Assembly (NCBI GenBank): GCA_019694555.1
Contig: JAIBBS010000003.1
Coordinates: forward strand, 1 to 64,000
Origin: Nannocystaceae bacterium
GTDB lineage: Bacteria > Myxococcota_A > Polyangia > Nannocystales > Nannocystaceae
DNA length: 64,000 nt
Direction: 5' to 3'
The notes under the pieces: model-generated
Told to the model about the DNA's origin: nothing
The model's input: only the letters and a program-made list of their open reading frames with translations
The model's database searches: none
Program-made: the position numbers and the translations under genes
Shown: piece after piece, positions 42,949 to 51,696 of the stretch
Numbering within the stretch: the first letter of the stretch is position 1
How the letters are laid out: the number at the start of each line of letters is the position of its first letter

Positions 42949-42951
42949 CGT
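42946..42951 (+). promoter_or_regulatory. Candidate extended -10 before the PNGase-like gene
   Basis: TGG-TAGCGT ends six bases before the ATG at 42958, inside the end of the previous gene. It would allow independent, leaderless expression of the lipoprotein. Confidence 0.4.
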
Positions 42952-42957
42952 GCTGCG

Positions 42958-44205
42958 ATGAGAACCCTCGCCCTGGCGCTGACCGCGGCCGCGCTGCTCG
43001 CAGGCTGCGCGAGCCCATCGCCGAATCAAGCTGGCAGCGACGAAGCCTCGACCACCGCGGCCTCGACCAGCACCGCGGCCGACGACACCAGCACCAGCGG
43101 CAGCAGCGGTTCGGGCAGCGATGGCAGCAGCGGTTCGGGCAGCGACAGCAGCACCGGCGACGGCCCACCGCCCGACCCGGTGACGATGATGCTGATGGAC
43201 GCGGTGATCTTCTATGACGGCTACGCGGCGACCGTCGACGAACCGGTCCCCGAGGGCATCGTGCGCCACAGCAACGCGCTGATGGCGACTCGCTTCACCG
43301 AGGCGCAGCAGGCCCTGCTGCAGCAGACGCTGATGCTCGGCGTCATCGTCGGGGCCCGCTGCGACAACTACGATCGCATCGGCGCGGTCCACCTCGCGCT
43401 GGTGCCCAAGGGTGCCGAAGGCTACGTGCCGGCCGAGGTCGATCGCATCGAGGTCGCGCGGTTCATCACGCCGTTCATGGACATGAACGAGTCGCCGATG
43501 ACGGTGCCGTACGAGTTCGAGGTCGACGACCTGCTGCCGATCCTGCGCGACCCCGCGCTGCTGGCCGAGTACGACCTGTGGTTCGAGCTGATGATCTTCG
43601 GTGTGCCGTACGCGGCCAACACCGAGATCCCCGGCTGCGCCGATCGCAACGACACCCAGGACGGCACGCTGTTGCTGTACACCGACAGCAGCCGCGAGCC
43701 GGTCGCGTTCGATGCCCTGGTGCCGCTGGCGATCGAGCAGTCGTTCAACAACTACGCGCGCGGGGCCAGCGACGCGATCGGCACCACGCGCAAGACCATC
43801 GCCTTCGAGGTCCCCGAAGGCAGCCAGCGCAGCCAGCTGGTGCTGATCACGTCGAACCACGGCGCCAACGCCGGCGGCGAGGAGTACATCCGTCGCGATC
43901 ACCTCGTGTCCGTCGACGGCGCGATGGTGCTGCAGTACAAGCCCGGCCGCACCAGCTGCGAGCCGTTCCGCAAGTACAACACCCAGGGCAACGGCATCTA
44001 TGGGCCCACGCCGATGACCGACGAGCAGTGGCAGTCGTTCAGCAACTGGTGTCCCGGCGACGTCATCGACATCCGTCGCATCGATCTGGGCGACATCGCC
44101 CCGGGACCGCACGAGTTCGTCATCGACGTGCCCGACGCCGAGTTCGTGGGCGGGCAGGGCGACTTCCCGCTGTCGCTGTACCTGCAGTCGTCCACGCGCG
44201 GCTGA
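42958..44205 (+). CDS. Lipoprotein resembling peptide-N-glycosidase F
   Basis: 415 residues. MRTLALALTAAALLAGC is the signal. A Ser/Gly/Thr/Asp linker (20-70) includes two copies of GSSGSGSD. Residues 75-200 are the first beta domain. The second half has LVLITSNHGANAGGEEYIRR, SCEPFRKYNTQGNGIYG, SNWCPGDVIDIRRIDL and a closing DFPLSLYLQ, which recalls the C-terminal jelly roll of PNGase F and the related copper monooxygenase fold. The usual PNGase active-site acids are not confirmed. If active it would strip N-glycans from glycoproteins. It follows the metallopeptidase operon by nine bases. Confidence 0.5.
   Translation: MRTLALALTAAALLAGCASPSPNQAGSDEASTTAASTSTAADDTSTSGSSGSGSDGSSGSGSDSSTGDGPPPDPVTMMLMDAVIFYDGYAATVDEPVPEGIVRHSNALMATRFTEAQQALLQQTLMLGVIVGARCDNYDRIGAVHLALVPKGAEGYVPAEVDRIEVARFITPFMDMNESPMTVPYEFEVDDLLPILRDPALLAEYDLWFELMIFGVPYAANTEIPGCADRNDTQDGTLLLYTDSSREPVAFDALVPLAIEQSFNNYARGASDAIGTTRKTIAFEVPEGSQRSQLVLITSNHGANAGGEEYIRRDHLVSVDGAMVLQYKPGRTSCEPFRKYNTQGNGIYGPTPMTDEQWQSFSNWCPGDVIDIRRIDLGDIAPGPHEFVIDVPDAEFVGGQGDFPLSLYLQSSTRG
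43099..43145 (+). repeat. Two-copy 24-base direct repeat in a lipoprotein linker
   Basis: A 23-base unit coding GSSGSGSD occurs at 43099-43121 and again at 43123-43145, period 24, in the Ser/Gly linker of the PNGase-like lipoprotein. Confidence 0.75.
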
Positions 44206-44230
44206 GCGCGCGCCGACACGGCGTGGTGCG

Positions 44231-44250
44231 GCTGGGCCTCTCAGCCCAGC
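44231..44250. terminator. Hairpin at convergent gene ends
   Basis: GCTGGGC - CTCTCA - GCCCAGC. It sits 26 bases after the + strand stop (44205) and overlaps the stop of the minus-strand gene. Probable bidirectional terminator, no T-run. Confidence 0.4.
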
Positions 44251-44963
44251 AGGCGCGCGAGCACCTCGCCGGCGCCGCGCAGCGCCGCCGCGCCGTCGCC
44301 GGTGAAGCTCGAGCCGTGCATCGGCAACAGCGTGCGGGGCTCGAGCGCACCCAGCTTGGCCAGGCCCGCGGTGGTGTGCTTGCCGTAGGGGATGTAGCCG
44401 GCGAAGGGACCCTGCTGCATGCCCGCGAGCGTCTGCGCGTAGCGCTCGACGATGTCGCCGCTCGTGTTGGCCTCGAGCTCACCCATCTGGTGGAACAGAT
44501 CCGAGCACAGCAGCGCGCGCTCGGTCTCCTCGAACAGGTGCCCCGCGTCCCAACCGTGGGGAAAGTGCGGCGTGCTGATCCAACGGAAGCGACACTTGCC
44601 GGTGACGAGCACCTCGCCATCGGCGAGCGCCCGGGCCTTGCGCGAGATCTGGTCGTCGACGCTCACCATCGCGCCGATCAGGCCGCACGCGGCCTGGGCT
44701 GCGGGCGCGGCCTGCAGCCACGGTTCGAGCGCGCCGCACTCGTCGGCCTCGAAGTGACTGAACGAGATCCACCGCAGGGTGCTGGGATCGATGACCTCGG
44801 CGACCGCGGCGTGGACCAGGCCGAACATCGCGCGGGGGCCGGTGTGGTACAGCAGTGGTTCGTCGTCGCGCACGAGGTACTGGCTGAACTGGAACCCGAC
44901 CTCGGGCACGAAGGTGCTGATCTGGAACACGTCGGGTGCGACTTCGCTGACTCGGCTGCGCAT
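44241..44963 (-). CDS. Metallo-beta-lactamase-fold, di-iron oxygen-reactive protein (ODP-like)
   Basis: 240 residues. GGAG seven bases before the ATG at 44963. The core has SFSHFEADECGALEPWL with the His-x-Glu-x-Asp ligands typical of flavodi-iron (ODP) proteins, PHGWDAGHLF, LLCSDLFHQM and LLPMHGSSFTG for the remaining metal ligands. No flavodoxin or rubredoxin domain follows, so the electron donor must be separate. Family members reduce oxygen or nitric oxide. The divergent ECF sigma gene at 45045 is its nearest neighbour. Confidence 0.75.
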   Translation of the reverse strand: MRSRVSEVAPDVFQISTFVPEVGFQFSQYLVRDDEPLLYHTGPRAMFGLVHAAVAEVIDPSTLRWISFSHFEADECGALEPWLQAAPAAQAACGLIGAMVSVDDQISRKARALADGEVLVTGKCRFRWISTPHFPHGWDAGHLFEETERALLCSDLFHQMGELEANTSGDIVERYAQTLAGMQQGPFAGYIPYGKHTTAGLAKLGALEPRTLLPMHGSSFTGDGAAALRGAGEVLARLLG

Positions 44964-45025
44964 GGGATTGCTCCGGGGTTGCGACCGGGTGTGTCGCAGC
45001 CGGCCCCGACCGTTACAGCGCGTGG

Positions 45026-45031
45026 TAGATT
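45026..45031 (+). promoter_or_regulatory. Candidate extended -10 of the ECF sigma operon
   Basis: TGG-TAGATT, ending 13 bases before the ATG at 45045, in an unusually AT-rich patch (TAGATTTTT). Confidence 0.4.
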
Positions 45032-45044
45032 TTTCGCAGCCGTG

Positions 45045-45554
45045 ATGTCCTCCGCGATCCCCAGCGCGTCCGAGCTGCTCGCGCAGTTCGGGGATCGCAT
45101 CCGCCTCTACGGCCTGCGCCACCTGGGCGACGCCGATGCCGCCGAGGACCTCGTGCAGGAGGTCGTGCTCACGACGCTCGACAAGCTGCGCGAGGGCGAG
45201 ATCCGCGAGCTCGATCGCCTGCCCTCGTTCGTGCTGGGCACCTGTCGCATGCGCGTGCGCAACGAGCACCGCGGCCGCCAGCGACGCGGTGCGCTGCTGC
45301 AGGCCCACGCCGACGCGGCCGCCCCCGCGGCGCCGGTGGACGCGGTCCATCCGCTCGACGCCCGGCGGCTGGCGCAGTGCCTCGCGGGGCTGCCCGAGCG
45401 CGCGCGCACGCTGCTGTTGCTGACGTTCTACGGCGGCCAGACCGCGCCGGAGGTCGCGCGCGAGCTGCAGATGTCGGCGCAGAACGTCCGCGTGCTGCGT
45501 CACCGCAGCCTCGCGCGCATGCGTGCGTGCATGCAGGAGAGCAGCGCCGCGTGA
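45045..45554 (+). CDS. ECF-type sigma factor
   Basis: 169 residues. Region 2 (about 10-80): YGLRHLGDADAAEDLVQEVV, LTTLDKLREGEIRELDR, SFVLGTCRMRVRNEHR. Region 4 (about 108-160): CLAGLPERARTLLLLTFYGG, TAPEVARELQMSAQNVRVLR. It overlaps the next gene by 4 bases (GTGA), which is the usual place for an anti-sigma factor. Divergent from the di-iron protein gene, a possible target. Confidence 0.85.
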   Translation: MSSAIPSASELLAQFGDRIRLYGLRHLGDADAAEDLVQEVVLTTLDKLREGEIRELDRLPSFVLGTCRMRVRNEHRGRQRRGALLQAHADAAAPAAPVDAVHPLDARRLAQCLAGLPERARTLLLLTFYGGQTAPEVARELQMSAQNVRVLRHRSLARMRACMQESSAA

Positions 45555-46111
45555 GCACACCATCCGAGCTCGAGCTGTTCGACTGGTGGCTCGGCGAGCT
45601 CGACGACGACGCGGCCGCGCGGGTCGAGGCAGCGTTGTTCGAGGACGACAGCGTGCTCGCGCAGCTGCAGTGGCTGCGCGCGCTGGCCGAGGCGCTCGCG
45701 ACCGCGGTGCCGCAGGGCGCGCTGCCGATGCTGGCGCTCACGCACGGGCTCGCGGTGCAGCTCGAGCGCGCCGGGCTGCCGCACACCGCCTACGTGGTCG
45801 CGCCGGGCCAGACCGTGGCGTGCGCCGCGACCGTCGATCAGCGCTACTCGGTCGCCCGCCTGCAGGCCGACCTGCAGGGGGTCGAGCGCGTCGACGTCCG
45901 CGTCCGCTCGCCGCATCTGGGTGAGCTGCGCTTCGACGACGTGCCCTTCGACCACGTGCGTTCCGAGGTCGTGCTGCTGCAGAGCGGTGACGCGGTGCGA
46001 TCGGTGCCGACCACGACGCTGACGTTCGAGCTGCGGGGCGTGCGGTCGGGCGCCGAGGTCGAGCTGGGCACGTTCGTGATGGCACACCGTGCGCTGGGCG
46101 ACGCGGGCTGA
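45551..46111 (+). CDS. Putative anti-sigma-like partner, without zinc motif or TM helix
   Basis: 186 residues, GTG start. The first 50 residues (LELFDWWLGELDDDAAARVE, FEDDSVLAQLQWLRALAEAL) resemble the sigma-binding helices of anti-sigma domains, but the HxxxCxxC zinc site is absent and no TM helix follows. The C-terminal 125 residues form a beta-rich domain (AYVVAPGQTVACAATVDQRY, VDVRVRSPHLGELRFDDVPF). Position and coupling to the ECF gene argue for a regulator of that sigma factor, probably sensing in the cytoplasm. Confidence 0.55.
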   Translation: MSTPSELELFDWWLGELDDDAAARVEAALFEDDSVLAQLQWLRALAEALATAVPQGALPMLALTHGLAVQLERAGLPHTAYVVAPGQTVACAATVDQRYSVARLQADLQGVERVDVRVRSPHLGELRFDDVPFDHVRSEVVLLQSGDAVRSVPTTTLTFELRGVRSGAEVELGTFVMAHRALGDAG

Positions 46112-46136
46112 CGCGCGAAGACGCGGGTGGAGCCGG

Positions 46137-46481
46137 TCAGCGGCGGCGGCTGGGGCTCGGCGGCTCGCAGCGCGCGAGCGCGTCGGCCGTGCCGAGCCGC
46201 GCGATCGGCCACAGCACCCGCACGCGATCCCCCGCCATCGCGTGACCCCATGCGCCCGGCGGCAGGCGGTCGCACGACACCGCGTCCGCCGACGGCAGGT
46301 GCCGCACCGGCACCGCCGCGCGCGGTCCCAGCGGCAGGCGGCAGGCCGTGCCCGGATCCCGGGGCGGATGCGCGACGGCGGTCGCGACCGTGCGCGGCGC
46401 TGCGACCGGCACGCCATGCGGCGCGCAAGCGCCCGCGAGCACCAGCAGCAACGACCAACCCGCGGTGCCGCCAGGGCGCAT
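46137..46481 (-). CDS. Small lipoprotein, unknown function
   Basis: 114 residues. MRPGGTAGWSLLLVLAGAC is a lipoprotein signal. The body has Pro/Arg-rich strands and two cysteines (TACRLPLG and SCDRLPPGAWGHA), likely disulfide-linked, and ends in ARCEPPSPSRRR. No family recognised. It reads against the 3' end of the sigma/anti-sigma operon. The only support is the clean signal and lipobox. Confidence 0.5.
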   Translation of the reverse strand: MRPGGTAGWSLLLVLAGACAPHGVPVAAPRTVATAVAHPPRDPGTACRLPLGPRAAVPVRHLPSADAVSCDRLPPGAWGHAMAGDRVRVLWPIARLGTADALARCEPPSPSRRR

Positions 46482-46661
46482 CGCGAAGGGGGACACCCGC
46501 CGCGGCGCCGGGTTCCGCCGTGGGTTTCGGCAGGCTCGGCGGTGATCGACCGGACCGCGCTTCCGGGTTTGCGTAGCGCTGCGGCAAGCCGCTCCACCAC
46601 GGGAACCCGAGGTGTCAGGCTCCGAACCTGGGGCTGGCGGATCGAGGGGACCAACGTGCGA

Positions 46662-48188
46662 ATGCAACGACGAACCAGCGCTACGATCTCGACCATGACG
46701 AGCCTGACCACGCTGCTGCTGCTGGCTGCGTGCACGGCGGAGGACTCCGGCCGCGCGCCCGGCGATCCGGCGGGCAACTGGGAGGACGACGACCGCGGTG
46801 CGGGCGCGAGCCTGGGCACCTTCGAGTTCACCTACTACTGGGTGGCCTCGCAGACCAGCTACGCGGGCGCCAACAACACCAGCTTCTACGACCAGCAGTG
46901 CAACAAGATCGCCACGGTGCCCAGCGCGTTCTGGAGCGCGATCAAGCTCGAGGGCACCGGCAAGCTCACCGACGGTCGCGTGGTGAACTACGCCGGCGGT
47001 TGCGGCTGCGCGCGCTCGCCTTGCTTCAAGGTGCTCGGCGCGGACAAGGCCTGGGGCGAGGGCGTGCAGGGTCGCGCGCTCGAGCCGTACCGCTCGATCG
47101 CGGTCGACAAGAGCGTGATCCCGTACGGCAGCTGGATGTACATCCCCGAGCTCGACGGCAAGACCATGCCCGGCGACGCACCGTGGGGCGGTTGGGTCCA
47201 CGACGGCTGCGTGCTCGCGGCCGACACCGGCAGCGCCATCATCGGCGATCACATCGACTTCTTCGTCGGCTACAAGTCGAGCTACACCTCGCTCATCAAC
47301 AGCTTCGGGCTCGAGTCGGTCACGGTGCGCCAGGGCGGGACCCAGTGCACCGGCCAGCCGCCGCAGCAGCCGGCCGACGACGGTGGTGACGGCGGCGACG
47401 GTGGCGACGGTGGTGGTGGTGGTGGCGGCGACGGCACGCAGGTGTGCTTCCCCGGCGCCGACGGTGCCGGCGCGACCTGCCTGCCGCTGGCGACCCCGGG
47501 CACGCCCACCGGCTACGACTACCCCTCGCCGTTGTCGGCGAACTACCGCCAGCCCATCGCGTACCTGGATCTCGACGTCGTCGACGTGAACACCAAGGTC
47601 GCGCCCAACTTCACGCTGGGCGAGTTCGTGTCGCGGTCGAAGGGCCGCTACGCGGTGCTGCAGCCCCACGCGGTGCAGCGCATGCAGGACCTGCGCAACC
47701 AGCTCGGTGGCATCAAGATCAACTCGGGCTATCGCTCGCCGGCGTACAACGACTCGATCGGCGGCGCGACCAGCTCGCGGCACATGTTCGGTGACGGCTT
47801 CGACTGGGCCGGCACCGGCGTCAGCCTCACGACCGCGGAGCACGCGTGCGAGAACAACGACGGCTTCCTGGTCGAGTACACCACGCACGTGCACTGCGAC
47901 TGGCGCGGCACCTCGGTGGACCCGCTGTTCTTCGGTGCCGCCGCCGTCGCGGAACCGGAATTGCCGCTCGCGGGATTCCAGGCGTCGCTGCAGCGAGACG
48001 GCGATGCCTTCGTCGCGCCGGCGACCGGCTTCGACGAGGGTGAGCCCATGCGCCGCTGGACCGCCCGGGATCGCGACGGCGCCGTGATCGCGACCGCGAC
48101 CGGCGAGCGCTTCGTGCCCCCGGCGGGGGCCGCCCACGTCGACGTGAAGGTCGGCGCGGTGGTCGAGCTCACGGTCGCGATCGACTGA
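46662..48188 (+). CDS. Lipoprotein with 3D (lytic transglycosylase-type) and M15 peptidase domains
   Basis: 508 residues. Signal MQRRTSATISTMTSLTTLLL then LAAC (Cys24). The ATG at 46695 would start a signal too short and uncharged. The first module (about 45-220) ends with the 3D motif AADTGSAIIGDHIDFFVG (three Asp, starting Asp188). A Gly-rich linker (246-262) leads to a peptidase M15-type domain (about 305-425): NFTLGEFVSR, INSGYRSPAYN, SSRHMFGDGFDW (His374), VHCDW. Together they could cut glycan strands and peptide stems of peptidoglycan. A short C-terminal beta domain follows (MRRWTARDRDGAVIATATGE). Confidence 0.82.
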   Translation: MQRRTSATISTMTSLTTLLLLAACTAEDSGRAPGDPAGNWEDDDRGAGASLGTFEFTYYWVASQTSYAGANNTSFYDQQCNKIATVPSAFWSAIKLEGTGKLTDGRVVNYAGGCGCARSPCFKVLGADKAWGEGVQGRALEPYRSIAVDKSVIPYGSWMYIPELDGKTMPGDAPWGGWVHDGCVLAADTGSAIIGDHIDFFVGYKSSYTSLINSFGLESVTVRQGGTQCTGQPPQQPADDGGDGGDGGDGGGGGGGDGTQVCFPGADGAGATCLPLATPGTPTGYDYPSPLSANYRQPIAYLDLDVVDVNTKVAPNFTLGEFVSRSKGRYAVLQPHAVQRMQDLRNQLGGIKINSGYRSPAYNDSIGGATSSRHMFGDGFDWAGTGVSLTTAEHACENNDGFLVEYTTHVHCDWRGTSVDPLFFGAAAVAEPELPLAGFQASLQRDGDAFVAPATGFDEGEPMRRWTARDRDGAVIATATGERFVPPAGAAHVDVKVGAVVELTVAID

Positions 48189-48221
48189 CCCGTCGTTGCC
48201 GCGCCGGCCCGACCCGGCGCC

Positions 48222-48260
48222 GTCGAGCCCGCCCGCGATCCGCTCGCGCGCGGGCTCGAC
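48222..48260 (+). terminator. Strong hairpin after the 3D-M15 gene
   Basis: Arms GTCGAGCCCGC and GCGGGCTCGAC (11 bases each, perfect), with an inner CGCG/CGCG pair. 34 bases after the stop at 48188. Only a weak T-run follows (TGGTTTCG). Confidence 0.55.
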
Positions 48261-48324
48261 CCTGTGGTTTCGCGCGCGGTCGTGGTGTATGGCTTGCCCG
48301 GGCCGCAGGGCCCGGAGACACACC

Positions 48325-49467
<1,143 letters not shown>

Positions 49468-49480
49468 GCCGGCCGTGGCC

Positions 49481-49510
49481 GCGCGGTCGGGCTTGGAATC
49501 CCGACCGCGC
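49481..49510 (+). terminator. Strong hairpin after the methyltransferase gene
   Basis: Arms GCGCGGTCGGG and CCCGACCGCGC, 11 bases, perfect, with an 8-base loop CTTGGAAT, then GCGCGGTCTTT. 13 bases after the stop at 49467. Confidence 0.6.
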
Positions 49511-49526
49511 GCGCGGTCTTTCCGAC

Positions 49527-50180
49527 ATGGCACGCAGGGCGGCGATCGTGGTGGGTGTGCTCGCGCTGGGCGGCTGCGGCAAGTCCGACGCCGACGGCGA
49601 GGGCAGCAGCAGCACCGGCGCGACCGTCAGCAGCTCGGGCGACGCGACCACGACCACCAGTGGCACGACCGGCACCACCGGCAGCGCCGACGGCAGCAGC
49701 TCGAGCGACGGCGGCGTGCGCTACGACCTCGGCGGCGGCGACGGTTCGCGCTACCTGCTGGCGCTGTCGACCCCGCTCGATCCGACGCTGCCGCTGCAGT
49801 TCATCGCCGAGCTCACCGTGACCGACGGTGTGCTCGCGGTGTCGCTGCAGCCGCTGTCGCTCGATCCCGGAAGCACCGACGCGCCGCGCGATCCGGTGGG
49901 GCCGCTGCTGCAGGGCGGCGTCGACTTCATGACGCCGGCGTTCTCCGCTGCGTTCGATCCGTTCGCGCTGCCGGCCGAGGCCGACCCGGTCGCGGGCATG
50001 GCCCGCAGCGGCATGCTGACGCTGGTCGGCAGCCTCGCCGGCGCGGGTGCGCCCTGTGGCAGCGGCATGGGCGTGATCACGAGCCCGAGCGAGGTCGATC
50101 TCGACGGCAGCACCTGGGGCACCGTGCCGCTGGGTCCCGGCGACGCGTTGCCGGACACGATCGCGACCGCGTGCCCGTGA
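49527..50180 (+). CDS. Small lipoprotein with Ser/Thr linker
   Basis: 217 residues from the ATG at 49527; 21 upstream residues of open frame lack a signal. MARRAAIVVGVLALGGC is the signal. A Ser/Gly/Thr/Asp linker covers 22-58. The rest is a beta domain with PLDPTLPLQFIAELTVTDG, ACP at the C-terminus and one Cys (APCGSGM). No family recognised. The form is typical of the many Nannocystaceae-type surface lipoproteins of this window. It lies on the + strand, convergent with the DsbA-like gene. Confidence 0.6.
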   Translation: MARRAAIVVGVLALGGCGKSDADGEGSSSTGATVSSSGDATTTTSGTTGTTGSADGSSSSDGGVRYDLGGGDGSRYLLALSTPLDPTLPLQFIAELTVTDGVLAVSLQPLSLDPGSTDAPRDPVGPLLQGGVDFMTPAFSAAFDPFALPAEADPVAGMARSGMLTLVGSLAGAGAPCGSGMGVITSPSEVDLDGSTWGTVPLGPGDALPDTIATACP

Positions 50181-50216
50181 GCGCGCGCTGGCGGCGGTCG
50201 CCGGGCCGCGGGTGGC

Positions 50217-51635
50217 TCACTCGATCGGCGTGCGGCACAGCGCGTCGTACAGCTCGCCGGGCGCGATGCCCTTGGCCGTCAGCGCGGCCGCGCGGTCGAG
50301 CTCTTCTTCGATCAGCAGGCGGAAGTGCAGCTCCGGCAGCGCGCCCTCGACCGGGCGGCCGTTGACGAAGTACGCCGGCGTGCCCGACACGCCCAGCATC
50401 GCGCCCAGCGCGAGGTCGTCGTCGACGACGCGGTCGTGGCTGGACGAGGCGATGTCCTTCTTGAAGCGCTTCATGTCGAGGCCGATGGTCTTGGCGATCC
50501 CGATCAGCGTGGCCTCGTCGAACTTCGCGCCGGTCTCGTAGAGCGCGTCGTGGAAGGCCCAGAACTTGCCCTGCGCGTCGGCGGCCGCGGCCGCGCGCGC
50601 GGCCACGAACGCGTGGGAGTGGAACGGCAGCGGGTTGTGCTTGTAGACGATGCGCAGCTTGTCGCCGTAGCGCTGGCGCAGCCGGTTCATCACCAGGTTG
50701 CCGCGGGCGCAGAACGGGCACTCGAAGTCGCCGAACACCACGATCGTGACGGGCGCGGTCGCGGGCCCCAGCGACGGTGACTTGCCCAGCGGCACCACGA
50801 ACACGCCGTCGGGGTCGAGCCCGCGGCGCTGGGTGAACTGCACCGCGGTGAAGCCGTCCGCGATCGCGTGCTGGTACAGCTGCTCCTTGGGCACGCCGTC
50901 GGCGATCCATGCCGCGGCCAGCTCGAGCTCCTGGTCGACGATGGCCGACATCTCCTCGATGGGCTGCGCGCCGGAGATGACGCGGCCGTTGATGAAGAAC
51001 GTCGGCGTGCTGTTGACGCCCAGGCGCCGGGCCTGACGCATGTCGCGGCGCACCTCGGGGCCCCACGCGAGACCGTCGAGGTCGCGCGCGAGCGCCTCGG
51101 TGTCCATGCCCGCGTCGCGGGCGTAGTCGAACAGCCGCTCGAGATCGATCTGCCGATCCGAGAACAACCGGTCGTGGAAGTCCCAGAACTTGCCCTGCGA
51201 CTGCGCGGTGCGGGCCGCGATCGCGGTGGGCAGCGCCGCGGAGTGGAAGTCCAGCGGGAAGGCCTTGTACGCGATGCGGACGCGACCGTCGTAGCGCCGC
51301 TCCAGCTCGCGCAGGTTCATGTAGCCCTGGCGGCAGAAGCCACACTCGAAGTCGCTGAACATCACGATGGTGACCGGCGCGTCGGGGTTGCCGCGCACCG
51401 GCGCGTCGCCGAGCTCGACCTTGAAGCGCTCGACCGTGCTCTCGCCGCCGCGCTCGTCCGCGAACGAGGGCAGCGCGTCGACGTCGTCCGCGCGCGCGCC
51501 GTCGCCGTGGCTGGGCGCGACCGCGCTGCCCTGCGGCCGGCAGCCCAGCACCGTCGCGAGCGTCAGCGCGCACACCTGCGCGGCGCGTGCGGCGGCGGAG
51601 CTGCGTCCAGGGGCGTTGGCGATCGCGGCGCGCAT
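50217..51635 (-). CDS. Tandem DsbA-like thioredoxin lipoprotein
   Basis: 472 residues. The signal ends at VLGC (Cys32), so it is probably a lipoprotein. Two DsbA-like modules follow, about 80-255 and 290-470. The first has SDFECGFC (Cys98/Cys101) and cis-Pro in STPTFFING; the second has GDFECPFC (Cys306/Cys309) and SGTPAYFVNG. The helical inserts typical of DsbA are present in both (FWDFHDRLFSDRQI, FWAFHDALYETGAK). The CPFC pair resembles DsbA-like oxidases. It could introduce disulfides into the Cys-rich exported proteins of this region. The tandem form is unusual. Divergent from the M23 gene. Confidence 0.85.
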   Translation of the reverse strand: MRAAIANAPGRSSAAARAAQVCALTLATVLGCRPQGSAVAPSHGDGARADDVDALPSFADERGGESTVERFKVELGDAPVRGNPDAPVTIVMFSDFECGFCRQGYMNLRELERRYDGRVRIAYKAFPLDFHSAALPTAIAARTAQSQGKFWDFHDRLFSDRQIDLERLFDYARDAGMDTEALARDLDGLAWGPEVRRDMRQARRLGVNSTPTFFINGRVISGAQPIEEMSAIVDQELELAAAWIADGVPKEQLYQHAIADGFTAVQFTQRRGLDPDGVFVVPLGKSPSLGPATAPVTIVVFGDFECPFCARGNLVMNRLRQRYGDKLRIVYKHNPLPFHSHAFVAARAAAAADAQGKFWAFHDALYETGAKFDEATLIGIAKTIGLDMKRFKKDIASSSHDRVVDDDLALGAMLGVSGTPAYFVNGRPVEGALPELHFRLLIEEELDRAAALTAKGIAPGELYDALCRTPIE

Positions 51636-51696
51636 TCGCCCCGTTTTACGCTGCGCTCGCCTGCGGCGCCAGCTGTCGCCGGTTCGCTGCGCAAGA

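Noticed and set aside
46089-46661. Upstream coding frame before the 3D-M15 lipoprotein
   Set aside because: It lies across the small lipoprotein gene and carries no signal; the lipoprotein signal starts at 46662.
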